NCBI RefSeq assembly: GCF_003314975.1
Contig: NZ_QNRF01000004.1
Location: 248,001-312,000, forward strand
Direction: 5' to 3'
From: Marinomonas aquiplantarum
GTDB lineage: Bacteria; Pseudomonadota; Gammaproteobacteria; Pseudomonadales; Marinomonadaceae
DNA length: 64,000 bases
Both the position numbers and the translations under genes were made by a program. Every line of letters starts with the position of its first letter. Positions within the stretch are counted from its first letter, which is position 1. The notes beneath the pieces were generated by a model. It was not told the origin of the DNA and did no database searches. It worked only from the letters and a program-made list of their open reading frames with translations. Positions 8,778 to 16,944 of this stretch are shown here, in pieces.

Positions 8778-9069
8778 TAAATACACCTATTCAAAGCTTG
8801 CTGAACAAGACCTGATTGATATTTATCTTTACACCGCCCAAACATGGGGGCGGAAACAGGCTGATGTTTATAGTGCAGGGATTGAACAATCCATAAACAG
8901 GTTAGCGGATTCGCCTAACATTGGCCGAGCTTGCAATGAAATAAAAACAAGCTATCGCCGTTTTGAACATAAGTATCACACTATCTTTTACCGCCAGAGA
9001 CAAACCGGTATTCTGATTGTGCGCATCTTGCATGAATCAATGGATATTCGTCATCACATATCAGGTTGA
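8770..9069 (+). CDS. parE: ParE-family toxin
   Basis: 99 residues of the RelE/ParE fold: YTYSKLAEQDLIDIYLYTAQTWG opening, central ADSPNIGRACNEIKTSYRRFEHKYHTIFYRQ, and ending VRILHESMDIRHHIS. The last piece is the conserved ParE C-terminal I-L-H-x-x-M-D motif. The family poisons DNA gyrase. It overlaps its antitoxin gene. It may stabilise the surrounding island, since it lies beside a recombinase gene. Confidence 0.92.
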   Translation: MADKYTYSKLAEQDLIDIYLYTAQTWGRKQADVYSAGIEQSINRLADSPNIGRACNEIKTSYRRFEHKYHTIFYRQRQTGILIVRILHESMDIRHHISG

Positions 9070-9147
9070 AATTAACCCTTTCTTAAGCCTTACTCCGTAA
9101 AATACAATTATGAATTTAACCGAGGCGGTGGGACGTAGGGGCAAAAG

Positions 9148-9261
9148 ATGAGCAGCCAACCACATAATAATACGATGGATAACAGAGGGTTTAACTCTGT
9201 TAAAGCCTCTGTCAGCAAAGCGGTAGATTTGCGCTGCGTTCCTGTTATGGGGAGCGTTTAA
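9148..9261 (+). CDS. Small ORF translationally coupled to the next gene
   Basis: A 37-residue ORF (MSSQPHNNTMDNRGF opening, VDLRCVPVMGSV end) with a G-rich stretch (TAGGGG) about 8 bases before its ATG. Its TAA shares one base with the ATG of the next ORF, and that gene's RBS lies inside its last codons. No family is recognised. It may be a leader peptide or a remnant of a longer gene. Confidence 0.35.
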   Translation: MSSQPHNNTMDNRGFNSVKASVSKAVDLRCVPVMGSV

Positions 9262-9563
9262 TGGATCAACATTTTGAACAGGCTGAACTCACCCGCAAAG
9301 AAAAACAGCAACAACAAGAAAAAGAAGACTATAACAATGAAATGGTTGGTAATGATACAGGCCGTATCAAACGTTTTAGCGCCAATAAAGAGAACCAAAC
9401 AGAGCAAGATCAAAAAAAGAAACGTGAAAAAAGTCTACAAGATCTCTTGTTAAACGCTGAATACCTAAAAGTTGATAAAGGTATAATTGACTGCATAACG
9501 GCAAGGGGTTTAGTTTTAATCCCACACACACTTTTCAAGGCAAGCCCTTTGCTAACGCATTGA
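9261..9563 (+). CDS. Hypothetical highly charged protein, possibly truncated
   Basis: 100 residues with RBS GGGGAG about 5 bases before the ATG. Residues 1-65 are almost entirely polar (Gln, Lys, Glu, Asn) and likely form a coiled coil or disordered region. From about residue 80 the character changes to a hydrophobic, unrelated-looking tail (CITARGLVLIPHTLFKASPLLTH), which suggests a frameshift or deletion joined an original N-terminus to a foreign frame. No family is recognised. It sits between parDE and the recombinase. Confidence 0.4.
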   Translation: MDQHFEQAELTRKEKQQQQEKEDYNNEMVGNDTGRIKRFSANKENQTEQDQKKKREKSLQDLLLNAEYLKVDKGIIDCITARGLVLIPHTLFKASPLLTH

Positions 9564-9651
9564 TAACAAGAGGATACGGCGGGAATGTCAACTTTCAAAC
9601 AAAAGTTGATAAAGACAAATTCCTAACATTTTCGCCAGAAACTGCCATGCT

Positions 9652-10266
9652 ATGATGCAAAAACGGCGCAATACCAATCACCCACCGAAAGGGGCTGCTA
9701 TTAAAGTTAGTCCCATACGCTCATTAGATGCTATCCAACAGATTAAAAATTCACTCTATGACCAGCCTCGTAACTTGGCTTTATTTACCTTAGGCATTAA
9801 CACCGCCTATCGCGCTAATGAAATTCTTTCTCTCACAGTTGGGCAGGTTAATCACTTAACAGCGGGTGATATTCTTGATCTCAAACAATCGAAAAACAGT
9901 GAATATAGATTAGCGGTGATCAACCACGTAACCGAAACTGCATTGCAAAACTGGCTAGCCTGTCACCCCAGAAAAGACGATCCGAAAGCACCTGTATTCC
10001 TATCGCAACGTCGCCGCAACAAAGCCCTTAGCGTTGCCGCTGTGAACAGACTGGTCAAGCTATGGTGCAAAGATATAGGCTTACCAGAGAATTACGGCTC
10101 TCACACGCTACGCAAAACATGGGGCTACCACCAACGTATACAAAACCAAGCTTCTGTCGCCATCCTCATGCGAGCCTTCGGTCACGCCACTGAAGCCCAG
10201 ACACTAGACTACCTTTGCATACTTCCAGATGAAATTAGGTCGCTATATTTAACCCTAGAGTTGTAA
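9652..10266 (+). CDS. Short tyrosine recombinase/integrase (catalytic domain only)
   Basis: 204 residues containing the tyrosine-recombinase catalytic set: Arg54 (AYRANEILSL), His151 and Arg154 (SHTLRKTW), His178 (FGHATE) and Tyr187 (TLDYLC). Typical phage integrases are 350-420 residues. Here the arm- and core-binding N-terminal domains are missing, so this is either a member of a short integrase family found in genomic islands or a truncated gene. All five catalytic residues being intact argues for function. No clear RBS is seen; ATG at 9652 or 9655 may be used. It may have mobilised the neighbouring SIR2-HerA block. Confidence 0.8.
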   Translation: MMQKRRNTNHPPKGAAIKVSPIRSLDAIQQIKNSLYDQPRNLALFTLGINTAYRANEILSLTVGQVNHLTAGDILDLKQSKNSEYRLAVINHVTETALQNWLACHPRKDDPKAPVFLSQRRRNKALSVAAVNRLVKLWCKDIGLPENYGSHTLRKTWGYHQRIQNQASVAILMRAFGHATEAQTLDYLCILPDEIRSLYLTLEL

Positions 10267-10415
10267 TAGCGAAAAAAAAGTGCAATAAGTTATGTGGTTG
10301 ATTAGTAAATACACTAAACTGAAAAAATTGCCTAAGACCCAAAGCAGACATTAAACAAGACCTGATAAGAAAATATACTTAAAGGACATATCATATAAAA
10401 CAGCAGGTAAAAAGG

Positions 10416-11438
10416 ATGGCTAATGTGGCTGAATTTGATTTTTACAAGCAAGCGCAGAGCTATTATAAGCTAGCCCCTTTAATCGTTCTAGGTAGCGGTG
10501 CTTCAATGGCGTATGGGCTGCCCGGAATGGCAGAGCTTGCTGTCTATATTAAAGATAATGTTGATCCAGCGTTAATACCAAGTGCTGACACCGGATCATG
10601 GAGCGAATTTTGTGGGCTGCTTGATACGGGAACTGACCTAGAAGCAGCCCTTCATCAGGTAAACTTATCCGAAGAAGCTACTGAATTAATTATTCAGGCA
10701 GTTTGGGATCTTATCAATTCCAGAGACGAAGAAATATACCGGCAGTCCATTGGTAAGAACTCTATGTTTCCACTTGGAACTATGCTGTCCCATATGTTTA
10801 AAACCAGCCTTTCTGGGCTGGATGTAGTGACTACAAATTATGACTGCTTAGCAGAATATGCATGTGACCAAGAAGATTTGTACCATTATTCTGGCTTTTC
10901 ACATGGATATACTAGAAGGTTAGCTGAGCCAAATCACATATCATGCCCTAGGAAGGTCAATATTTGGAAAGTTCATGGTTCATTAGATTGGTTCTACTCG
11001 CCACAGGATGAAACCATGTCAATAACAAAATCCTCTCTTAGGCCAGACGATTTTAGACCTCAAATCGTAACCCCAGGTGTTCAAAAGTATCGCAAAACAC
11101 ATTTAGAACCGTACCGCTCAATAATAGGAAATGCAGATACAGCCATTTCAAAAGCATCTTCTTATCTTTGTATTGGCTTTGGCTTCAACGATGAGCATAT
11201 TCAGCCCAAGCTTTTAAAGAAATGTCAAAAGGACGGAGCTTGCATAATTGTTATAACTTACGCTTTGACAGCTCAGGCAAAAGCACTTTTATTGGAAGGT
11301 GGTATATCTAATTATTTGGCAATCGAGCGGGCAGGAAATGATAATCAATCAAGAATATACTCCTCTTTAATTCAAGACCCGATCATAGTTGACGAAGATC
11401 GCTGGAGTTTAGAAGGATTTCTAAGGCTAATAATGTAA
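10416..11438 (+). CDS. SIR2-family NADase, SIR2-HerA defence system
   Basis: 340 residues with a SIR2-like Rossmann core: LIVLGSGASMAYGLPG (GSGAS at 26-30) for NAD binding, TTNYD at 139-143, and the catalytic-type His187 in WKVHGSLDW. The protein stands directly before a HerA ATPase gene (10-base gap), the arrangement of the SIR2-HerA (Nezha) antiphage system. In that system the complex degrades NAD+ or cuts DNA on infection and causes abortive infection. RBS AAAAAGG precedes the ATG. The family and system are established knowledge; activity here is inferred. Confidence 0.88.
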   Translation: MANVAEFDFYKQAQSYYKLAPLIVLGSGASMAYGLPGMAELAVYIKDNVDPALIPSADTGSWSEFCGLLDTGTDLEAALHQVNLSEEATELIIQAVWDLINSRDEEIYRQSIGKNSMFPLGTMLSHMFKTSLSGLDVVTTNYDCLAEYACDQEDLYHYSGFSHGYTRRLAEPNHISCPRKVNIWKVHGSLDWFYSPQDETMSITKSSLRPDDFRPQIVTPGVQKYRKTHLEPYRSIIGNADTAISKASSYLCIGFGFNDEHIQPKLLKKCQKDGACIIVITYALTAQAKALLLEGGISNYLAIERAGNDNQSRIYSSLIQDPIIVDEDRWSLEGFLRLIM

Positions 11439-11448
11439 GGATAAAAGA

Positions 11449-13179
11449 ATGCCTATTTTTAATTTTCAAGATGCCGATGCGTTAGGAAAAGTCTCCACAG
11501 TAGACACAACAACTGTAATTGTAGATGTGTTTAATCTTGAGCAGCTCAAAAGGCTTCAGGTCAACAGGCTTGTAGTTTTACAGAGTAGTAAACCTGGCCA
11601 GCATTTGATCGGTCTGATAAATAAGGTAACAAGAAAAAAACTGGACTCCAATCTAATTGACGAAGATATAGAAGATCAGGCTACCGAGCAAAACCTTTGT
11701 CGTATATCCCTTATTGGAACGCTACTTGATCGCGACGGAGAAAGACAAAATGTATTTCGTCGCACATTGGAAAGTGTCCCGGAAATCGATGCAAATTGCT
11801 TTTCTCTTGAAGAAGACTCTCTTACTGCCTTTATGAGAATTTTATCAAGCACTGCAGAGGAGGGTAAATCACTAACGCTTGGTCGATACACTTTGGATGA
11901 AGGTGCTGTAGCATACTTAAATGGAAATCGCTTTTTTCAAAGACATGCATTCATTGGTGGAAGTACTGGTTCAGGTAAGTCATGGACAACGGCGAAAGTT
12001 ATAGAGCAAATGGCGGAGCTGGATTCCCCAAACGCCATTATTTTTGATCTACATGGCGAATATGAACCGCTGCAAGCGGAAAGTATAAAACATTTTAAGA
12101 TAGCAGGCCCAGGAGATATAGAAGCTGGAAACACACTCGATAATGGTGTCATCCACCTTCCATATTGGCTGCTCTCATATGAGGCTCTCGTCTCAATGTT
12201 TGTAGATAGAAGTGATCAAAATGCTCCGAACCAAACCATGATTATTTCGAGAGAGGTTAATGCTGCTAAGAGAAAGTATTTGGAAAATGGTGGTCACGGA
12301 GAGCTACTCAATAACTTTACTGTTGATAGTCCGGTTCCGTTTGACCTGTCAGCACTTCTAGAGGAACTAAACACCATAAACACCCAAATGGTGCCAGGTT
12401 CTGGAGGCAAGGAGAAGCAGGGGGAATTTTTCGGTAAATTGGCTCGAATGATTGCTCGTCTGGAAAATAAAACTTCAGATAGACGCTTGGGCTTTCTCTT
12501 TCAAGGTGGAAGAAACACTCTAGAATTTAATTGGCTTGATACATTAATTTCGAAACTTATGGGGAGCGCAGGAGAAAATAATAATAAAGGTATCAAGATA
12601 ATCAATTTTTCCGAAGTTCCTTCGGACATACTTCCGCTGATTGTGTCTCTCGTTGCAAGGCTTGCCTTTTCTGTTCAGCAATGGACACCACCACAGCTCA
12701 GACATCCAATAGCATTATTGTGCGATGAGGCCCATCTATATATCCCGCAAAGATCGATGGCGGACGCTGCGGATGATATTTCTATAGATATATTTGAAAG
12801 AATAGCCAAGGAAGGTCGTAAATACGGAACAAGCCTTGTTGTTATTAGCCAGAGACCCTCAGAGGTAAACAAAACAGTTTTAAGCCAGTGCAGTAACTTT
12901 GTTTCTATGCGTTTAACAAATGTTGATGATCAGAATGTAATTAAAAAACTGTTGCCGGATAGCTTGGGCGGGTTTAGTGAAATTTTACCTACCCTTGATA
13001 CTGGAGAGGCGCTTGTTGTTGGTGATGCGAGCTTACTTCCTAGTCGGATACGTATCGATAAGCCTATTCATGAACCAAACAGTGGAACCGTCGATTTTTG
13101 GGATGAGTGGCAAGATGTTGTTCCTGACGACAGGCTAACTCAATCCGTTGATAATTGGCGCAAACAATCAATTCAATAA
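11449..13179 (+). CDS. HerA-like ATPase/helicase, SIR2-HerA defence system
   Basis: 576 residues. The N-terminal HAS-barrel (about 1-130) is followed by a hexameric FtsK/HerA-type motor domain with Walker A GSTGSGKS (Lys177), Walker B LLCDEAH (Asp426-Glu427), and a conserved ISQRPSEV sensor region. The LHGEY motif after Walker A is typical of HerA. It forms the hexamer that assembles with the preceding SIR2 protein. RBS AAGGATAAAAG precedes the ATG. No nuclease partner NurA is present, which separates it from the archaeal HerA-NurA repair pair. Confidence 0.9.
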   Translation: MPIFNFQDADALGKVSTVDTTTVIVDVFNLEQLKRLQVNRLVVLQSSKPGQHLIGLINKVTRKKLDSNLIDEDIEDQATEQNLCRISLIGTLLDRDGERQNVFRRTLESVPEIDANCFSLEEDSLTAFMRILSSTAEEGKSLTLGRYTLDEGAVAYLNGNRFFQRHAFIGGSTGSGKSWTTAKVIEQMAELDSPNAIIFDLHGEYEPLQAESIKHFKIAGPGDIEAGNTLDNGVIHLPYWLLSYEALVSMFVDRSDQNAPNQTMIISREVNAAKRKYLENGGHGELLNNFTVDSPVPFDLSALLEELNTINTQMVPGSGGKEKQGEFFGKLARMIARLENKTSDRRLGFLFQGGRNTLEFNWLDTLISKLMGSAGENNNKGIKIINFSEVPSDILPLIVSLVARLAFSVQQWTPPQLRHPIALLCDEAHLYIPQRSMADAADDISIDIFERIAKEGRKYGTSLVVISQRPSEVNKTVLSQCSNFVSMRLTNVDDQNVIKKLLPDSLGGFSEILPTLDTGEALVVGDASLLPSRIRIDKPIHEPNSGTVDFWDEWQDVVPDDRLTQSVDNWRKQSIQ

Positions 13180-13206
13180 GCGACGCTAACTATCAGGGAG
13201 AAGCAG

Positions 13207-13500
13207 TTGGCTGCCAATGATAAAAAAACTCAGTCTTTAAGTATCTTTCTCATTAAGGAAGAGTACAAATCAGTGGAAGAAATAGTTTTGGCTTCAGGCT
13301 GTAGCAGCCCCATAGTTATACCTATTACAGAGTTAGGTGATGCCCAGCTCTACATCAAAAGAAATCCCACAAGGTTTCCTAAAACAAACTGTGGTACGTC
13401 GTTAGCAGATTTATCAAATGTCCGCTCCTGGCCGAAAGACGACACTCCAATCTGCTCAGGTTTGATATGGTGCAACCCTGAGCAGTTCATTGTAGCCTAA
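13207..13500 (+). pseudogene. Truncated gene, N-terminus resembling TIGR04141/DUF6119 proteins
   Basis: 97 residues from a TTG start 27 bases after herA; a GGGAG RBS lies at 13196-13200. The opening (SLSIFLIKEEYKSVEEIV, then a DAQLYIKRNPTRFPK block near 50-64) looks like the N-terminus of the sporadically distributed TIGR04141 family, whose members exceed 500 residues and often sit in defence islands. After about residue 64 the sequence no longer fits and soon stops, so this is probably a remnant left by a deletion. The family match is from memory and tentative. Confidence 0.4.
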
Positions 13501-13501
13501 T

Positions 13502-13639
13502 TCACCATTCCATTTTTCGTTTAGTCTTGGCCTTCACTTTATGGGCATCATTACTCAAAGAAGTGTCCTTAAGCATCTCTTCCCAGTGGGCTAGGATTTG
13601 GAATAATTGGTGTTCTTCTATTTCCGTAACTTCCACCAT
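13502..13639 (-). CDS. Small helical ORF or gene remnant
   Basis: A 45-residue minus-strand ORF (MVEVTEIEEHQLFQILAHW opening, KTKRKMEW end). Its composition is amphipathic and more protein-like than the overlapping plus-strand frame. A stop lies five codons upstream of its ATG. It lies downstream of the 13887 small ORF on the same strand, so they may once have formed one operon. No family is recognised. Confidence 0.3.
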   Translation of the reverse strand: MVEVTEIEEHQLFQILAHWEEMLKDTSLSNDAHKVKAKTKRKMEW

Positions 13640-13701
13640 AAAGCCGTCTTTTTATGTGCGCCTTCGCTACGTCACCGCCCCCCAAACCTTAGACGACTAT
13701 C

Positions 13702-13887
13702 TTAAGGCTCTTTGTCTGGATAAGGAGGCATGAGCCCTGATACAGGCGATTTTTCCAAGCATTCATTCCATTTATCCAACTCTTTAAACAACGCCTCATA
13801 TTGATGAATATGGCCTTCTTGAAGCGTTTTCCATTCCTCAGTCAGGTTGTCATTTTGGTTTGATTTGTTTCCATAACTGGGCACCAA
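13702..13887 (-). CDS. Small conserved acidic protein (paralogue 1 of 2)
   Basis: 61 residues from a TTG start, helical and acidic (EEWKTLQEGHIHQYEALFKEL, DKWNECLEK). It is clearly paralogous to the minus-strand ORF at 16747-16944: both begin MVPSYG, carry NQ about four residues later, and share (Y/F)(E/F)EL(D/E)(K/R)WNECLEK. The start region forms part of the GGGCACCA repeat. Two homologous copies in the same orientation flanking the toxin-like cluster suggest a real gene and a duplication. Function unknown. Confidence 0.5.
   Translation of the reverse strand: MVPSYGNKSNQNDNLTEEWKTLQEGHIHQYEALFKELDKWNECLEKSPVSGLMPPYPDKEP
13855..13887 (+). repeat. Island repeat, copy 2 (degenerate)
   Basis: About 33 bases here match 16912-16943 with a few changes, including TTTCCATA(A/G)CTGGGCACCA. 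Homology ends abruptly after GGGCACCA at 13887, while the copies at 8190 and 16936 continue into TTTATGGTGCC and a T-run. Such a common core with diverging flank is what a site-specific recombination junction would leave. Confidence 0.5.
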
Positions 13888-14290
13888 CGATACAAGCTAT
13901 TGATTTTAAATAACTTTATGAAAAATCAAATTACTGCACTTCCCTTCAATTCACTCCCATATCACTGATTTATAAAGATTTATAGTGGTTCGATTCCCGT
14001 TCAATCTATTGATGCAACAACAGGGATAAAATCAATAAAACCCTAGACTATTATTATCATTGGACTTCAATAATTATACGTCTGATTTTAATTACTCCAA
14101 TATGCCTTTAATCAAAAAAATTATAAGTTTTATGGAACGTAATAAGCTCAGTGCTCGCCAAAGATTGGTATTGCTCCGAATGAGGATACTCTCATGGTGG
14201 AAGCCGAAAGATAATGCAGGCATTGCGTTCGCTAAAGCCATGTTAATATAAAATTAATTTTTAATCGCTAGAGTATGCTCATCAGCATGA
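13888..14290. other. Gene-poor stretch with a doubtful small ORF
   Basis: The best candidate is a TTG-started frame at 14060-14251 (63 residues) whose basic part from ATG 14102 (MPLIKKIISFMERNKLSARQ) looks weakly protein-like but lacks an RBS. A T-arm-like piece (GTGGTTCGATTCCCGT, near 13986-14001) is present, but its stem does not pair and no tRNA body precedes it. Otherwise nothing is recognised. Confidence 0.35.
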
Positions 14291-14335
14291 GTGCATTATA
14301 TTAAGAGTAATATACGCATACATTCGGGAGAAAAA

Positions 14336-14740
14336 ATGGCTCAACTAAAGAAATATGATGACAATAGTGTTGAATTTATTGTTACACCAGAAGAATTAAA
14401 TGATTTAAAAACTATCTTGGCATACACAGGAGAAAATTTCGACAAGACTGATCTCACGTATGATGGATGCGATAGTATAGAAATTAAATCTCTCTCTGAA
14501 AAATTCAGAAAAATCAATGAAGTCCATTTTGTACTCTCCAGAGAAGATGCACTCACATTGAATAGATCAGTCTATGCCTGCACAGAAATGGATACCAGTG
14601 GCCTCACAACCGATAGAATGAAAAAAATATTTAACGACTTTTATCAATTTGATTTTAGAAAAGAATTTTATGGCATTCAAATTAGCGAAGGCTTTGAAAA
14701 AGATCGAGAAGCCTTCTTAGCTGAGCTGACAGGAGAGTGA
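14336..14740 (+). CDS. Hypothetical protein, possible immunity protein
   Basis: 134 residues from ATG 14336, chosen over the upstream ATG at 14291 because GGGAG lies 5 bases before it. It is acidic with a mixed alpha/beta look (AQLKKYDDNSVEFIVTPEEL opening; FYQFDFRKEFYGIQISEGF near the end). It directly precedes the toxin-like frame at 14742. Small acidic proteins beside toxin C-terminal fragments are often immunity proteins, here perhaps for an upstream toxin that has been lost. No family is recognised; the role is inferred from context. Confidence 0.5.
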   Translation: MAQLKKYDDNSVEFIVTPEELNDLKTILAYTGENFDKTDLTYDGCDSIEIKSLSEKFRKINEVHFVLSREDALTLNRSVYACTEMDTSGLTTDRMKKIFNDFYQFDFRKEFYGIQISEGFEKDREAFLAELTGE

Positions 14741-14741
14741 T

Positions 14742-15113
14742 ATAGTAAGCTCATCTGAAATTATTGCCTCTGTCGCCTCTGGCCACGCTCTAAAAAAACA
14801 TGGGCAAGCTGAGATGGGTTTAAATACCCCCCGACAGATGGCAGCACGTATCCAAGAGACAATCAACCACCCCGATACAAAAGCCGAAATGTTTCAAGAC
14901 ACACATAAAAATGTGCAATTAATTATTAAAAACGAACGAACGAACACATTCATACATTTAAGTGCGAGTCCCAAAAATGGTGATTTGGGGACAATCTATG
15001 AACCACGTGTCGGAGCACATCGAGCGTTTCAAGAAAAGCTACTCAGCTCTATAGGAAGAACTAACTCTAGCGCCACTCCCTCTGACACGTTAAAAATCTT
15101 GGATGATTTTTAA
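14742..15113 (+). pseudogene. Orphan toxin-like C-terminal domain without its own start
   Basis: The frame opens after a stop at 14727 and encodes about 120 residues starting SSEIIASVASGHALKKHG, then LGTIYEPRVGAHRAF near residue 85. The order GHA-x2-KH, helical middle, beta pair, GT-x-(Y/F)-x-P resembles nuclease-type C-terminal domains of polymorphic contact-dependent toxins. No start codon precedes the conserved-looking segment; the first ATG is at 14814, inside it. It therefore looks like a displaced toxin tip separated from its delivery domain. The frame ends at TAA 15111-15113 but stays open beyond it to 16358. The match is by eye. Confidence 0.45.
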
Positions 15114-16358
15114 CGTGTCAATATTGATAGATCACCGAACCCAAATCATCCTGACACAATAACAGACAAAACAATCAGACAAAATGTTCAATCAAAAGAC
15201 GTGCAAGAATTAGCGACAAGTATAGAAGTACGTCAAGAAAATATTACGCAATCAAGAATAGAAACAAACGAAAAACTCAAAATCACCAATCAAGACCTAC
15301 AAGAGCAAGTAATCATACGGAAAGACGTTGAATTATTTGCAAAACAAGACGGCATAATCTACGCAGAAGATACTGATTCACTTTTGATGGAATCAAAAGA
15401 TAGTAAGACTGTAGACATAAAAAAATATCCCGATGGTAGTGCACAAGTCACCATCACGTCGACGGATGGCACAGAACCAATAAGCAAAGATCTAAATTTA
15501 CGAAACACATCAAAAATGCTTAAAGCTATTGGCAAAGCAATTCCACTTCTAAGTTTAGGAATTGCAGCTGTGGAAGCCAACAGCATGGAACATCAAGCTG
15601 AAGAACTTGTACAAGACAATATGCTTACTCCCGAGCTCGCGCAAAGCTATAGTGACCTCATTATTTCAGCGCATATCCTTCAAATTTCCATTGATCCGAC
15701 TCCAGCTTCAGAAATAGGAGTACAAAAACTATTTGATGAATGGTGTGAAACTAATAACATCTCCCCTGAGATGCGTGAAAAACTTGAACCCCCGTCAACA
15801 CTTGAGGACATAGCCCACATTAATCTGGGAAATGAAATCTCCAATGCGAGGGAGTTTGCTCAAAAATTGCCGCGTATTCCTAATGAAAATCAGCCAGAAG
15901 ATGTACAAATATTTGCTGAGTTCAACCAAAAAATTGATATAGCTAACGCCAAAATAGACGAAATTAAAAGCAGTGATCAAGTAACACGTCGAGACACAAG
16001 AGCAATATCAATGCAGTATTTAACGATCCAGCATTTAGACAAACAAATCGCCGATCATTATGAGAATCTTGCTGAAAATAATAATTTACAAAAGATCGTA
16101 GATTTTTCTCAGCAGAACGTAGAGGATTTGAATGTTGAACCTGTTACTACGTCAGGTATAGAAAATGAAGACGTCATCCACATCATCACTAATGCGCAAA
16201 ATCCTCATGATATATTGCCAGATATAGTTACATCTGACAAAGCTGTAGTACTAAGCTCGAATGGTCAAGAAACACCGCTTTCTGAATTTCAACAAAACAA
16301 AGAGCAAAGCCCAATACCGTCTCTACACTCATATAATCACAGCGTCGCAATGCCTTAA
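15114..16358 (+). CDS. Large hypothetical protein, in frame with the toxin-like domain
   Basis: About 414 codons are open from 15114. The first usual start is GTG 15201 (385 residues) without an RBS, so read-through of the single TAA or a recent nonsense mutation is as likely as an independent gene. Content: helical polar region (1-45), a beta segment YPDGSAQVTITSTDG near 75-90, one hydrophobic helix (LKAIGKAIPLLSLGIAAVEA, about 109-128), and an acidic helical remainder with Asn/Asp-rich tail. No family is recognised. The single hydrophobic helix could suit a membrane-acting or translocation segment of a toxin. Confidence 0.45.
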   Translation, partial: RVNIDRSPNPNHPDTITDKTIRQNVQSKDVQELATSIEVRQENITQSRIETNEKLKITNQDLQEQVIIRKDVELFAKQDGIIYAEDTDSLLMESKDSKTVDIKKYPDGSAQVTITSTDGTEPISKDLNLRNTSKMLKAIGKAIPLLSLGIAAVEANSMEHQAEELVQDNMLTPELAQSYSDLIISAHILQISIDPTPASEIGVQKLFDEWCETNNISPEMREKLEPPSTLEDIAHINLGNEISNAREFAQKLPRIPNENQPEDVQIFAEFNQKIDIANAKIDEIKSSDQVTRRDTRAISMQYLTIQHLDKQIADHYENLAENNNLQKIVDFSQQNVEDLNVEPVTTSGIENEDVIHIITNAQNPHDILPDIVTSDKAVVLSSNGQETPLSEFQQNKEQSPIPSLHSYNHSVAMP

Positions 16359-16381
16359 AGATCAACAGTATAAGCAACCAC

Positions 16382-16729
16382 ATGACCCGCGATAAAAACA
16401 TATTACCGCCTATTGACGACGTACCAATTCTGGATGCCGCTTCAAATAATATGAAGATCTCCCTCGCAACTGGGGACTCTGGAAAAATTTATATTTTCCA
16501 TGAATCTCCATTCCCTGAACCTGTAAGTTGGATCGAATATAATATGGATGAATATTATATGACCTTTATTTCAGAAGTAGGTAGATTACAGCCATTAGGT
16601 ATTGCCATTCCTGATAAGATTGCCAAAACTATAGGCACTCAAGATCATATTATAGTTACGCATCTGATTGATGGAAAAGAACGTGGATCTGTTAAAATTC
16701 CTTTAATGAGGCAAAAATACGATAATTAA
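16382..16729 (+). CDS. Hypothetical protein, possible immunity protein
   Basis: 115 residues, 23 bases after the large frame, same strand. It is acidic and mixed alpha/beta with a MTRDKNILPPIDDVPILDAA opening and a FISEVGRLQPLGIAIPDKIA centre. No RBS is evident, consistent with coupling to the upstream frame. Its size and place at the end of the toxin-like cluster fit an immunity protein, but no family is recognised. Confidence 0.45.
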   Translation: MTRDKNILPPIDDVPILDAASNNMKISLATGDSGKIYIFHESPFPEPVSWIEYNMDEYYMTFISEVGRLQPLGIAIPDKIAKTIGTQDHIIVTHLIDGKERGSVKIPLMRQKYDN

Positions 16730-16746
16730 ATTATCTACACATCACA

Positions 16747-16944
16747 CTAGCTAGAATTAGGGCTATTTATGTTTGACCTTACGCACTCTGATGGTTTTTC
16801 CAAACACTCATTCCATCTCTCTAACTCTTCAAAAAAAGCGTCACATTGATCAAAATCCATATCCTGAAGTGACGAATGAATGGCTTTACTATCTTTTTCT
16901 ATGTCTTCGCTTTGGTTTAATTGTTTTCCATAGCTGGGCACCAT
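16747..16944 (-). CDS. Small conserved acidic protein (paralogue 2 of 2)
   Basis: 65 residues from ATG 16944, paralogous to the 13702-13887 minus-strand ORF (shared MVPSYG start and WNECLEK block). Mostly helical and acidic. Its first codons lie in the 25-base repeat that also occurs at 8190. Function unknown; the persistence of coding similarity in two copies is the main support for it being real. Confidence 0.5.
   Translation of the reverse strand: MVPSYGKQLNQSEDIEKDSKAIHSSLQDMDFDQCDAFFEELERWNECLEKPSECVRSNINSPNSS

Noticed and set aside
13527-13733. Plus-strand 68-residue ORF
   Set aside because: No RBS, odd composition, and it overlaps two more protein-like minus-strand ORFs.
13980-14010. 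tRNA T-arm-like sequence GGTTCGATTCCC
   Set aside because: The flanking stem bases do not pair and no anticodon or D arm can be drawn upstream; treated as chance or a remnant.
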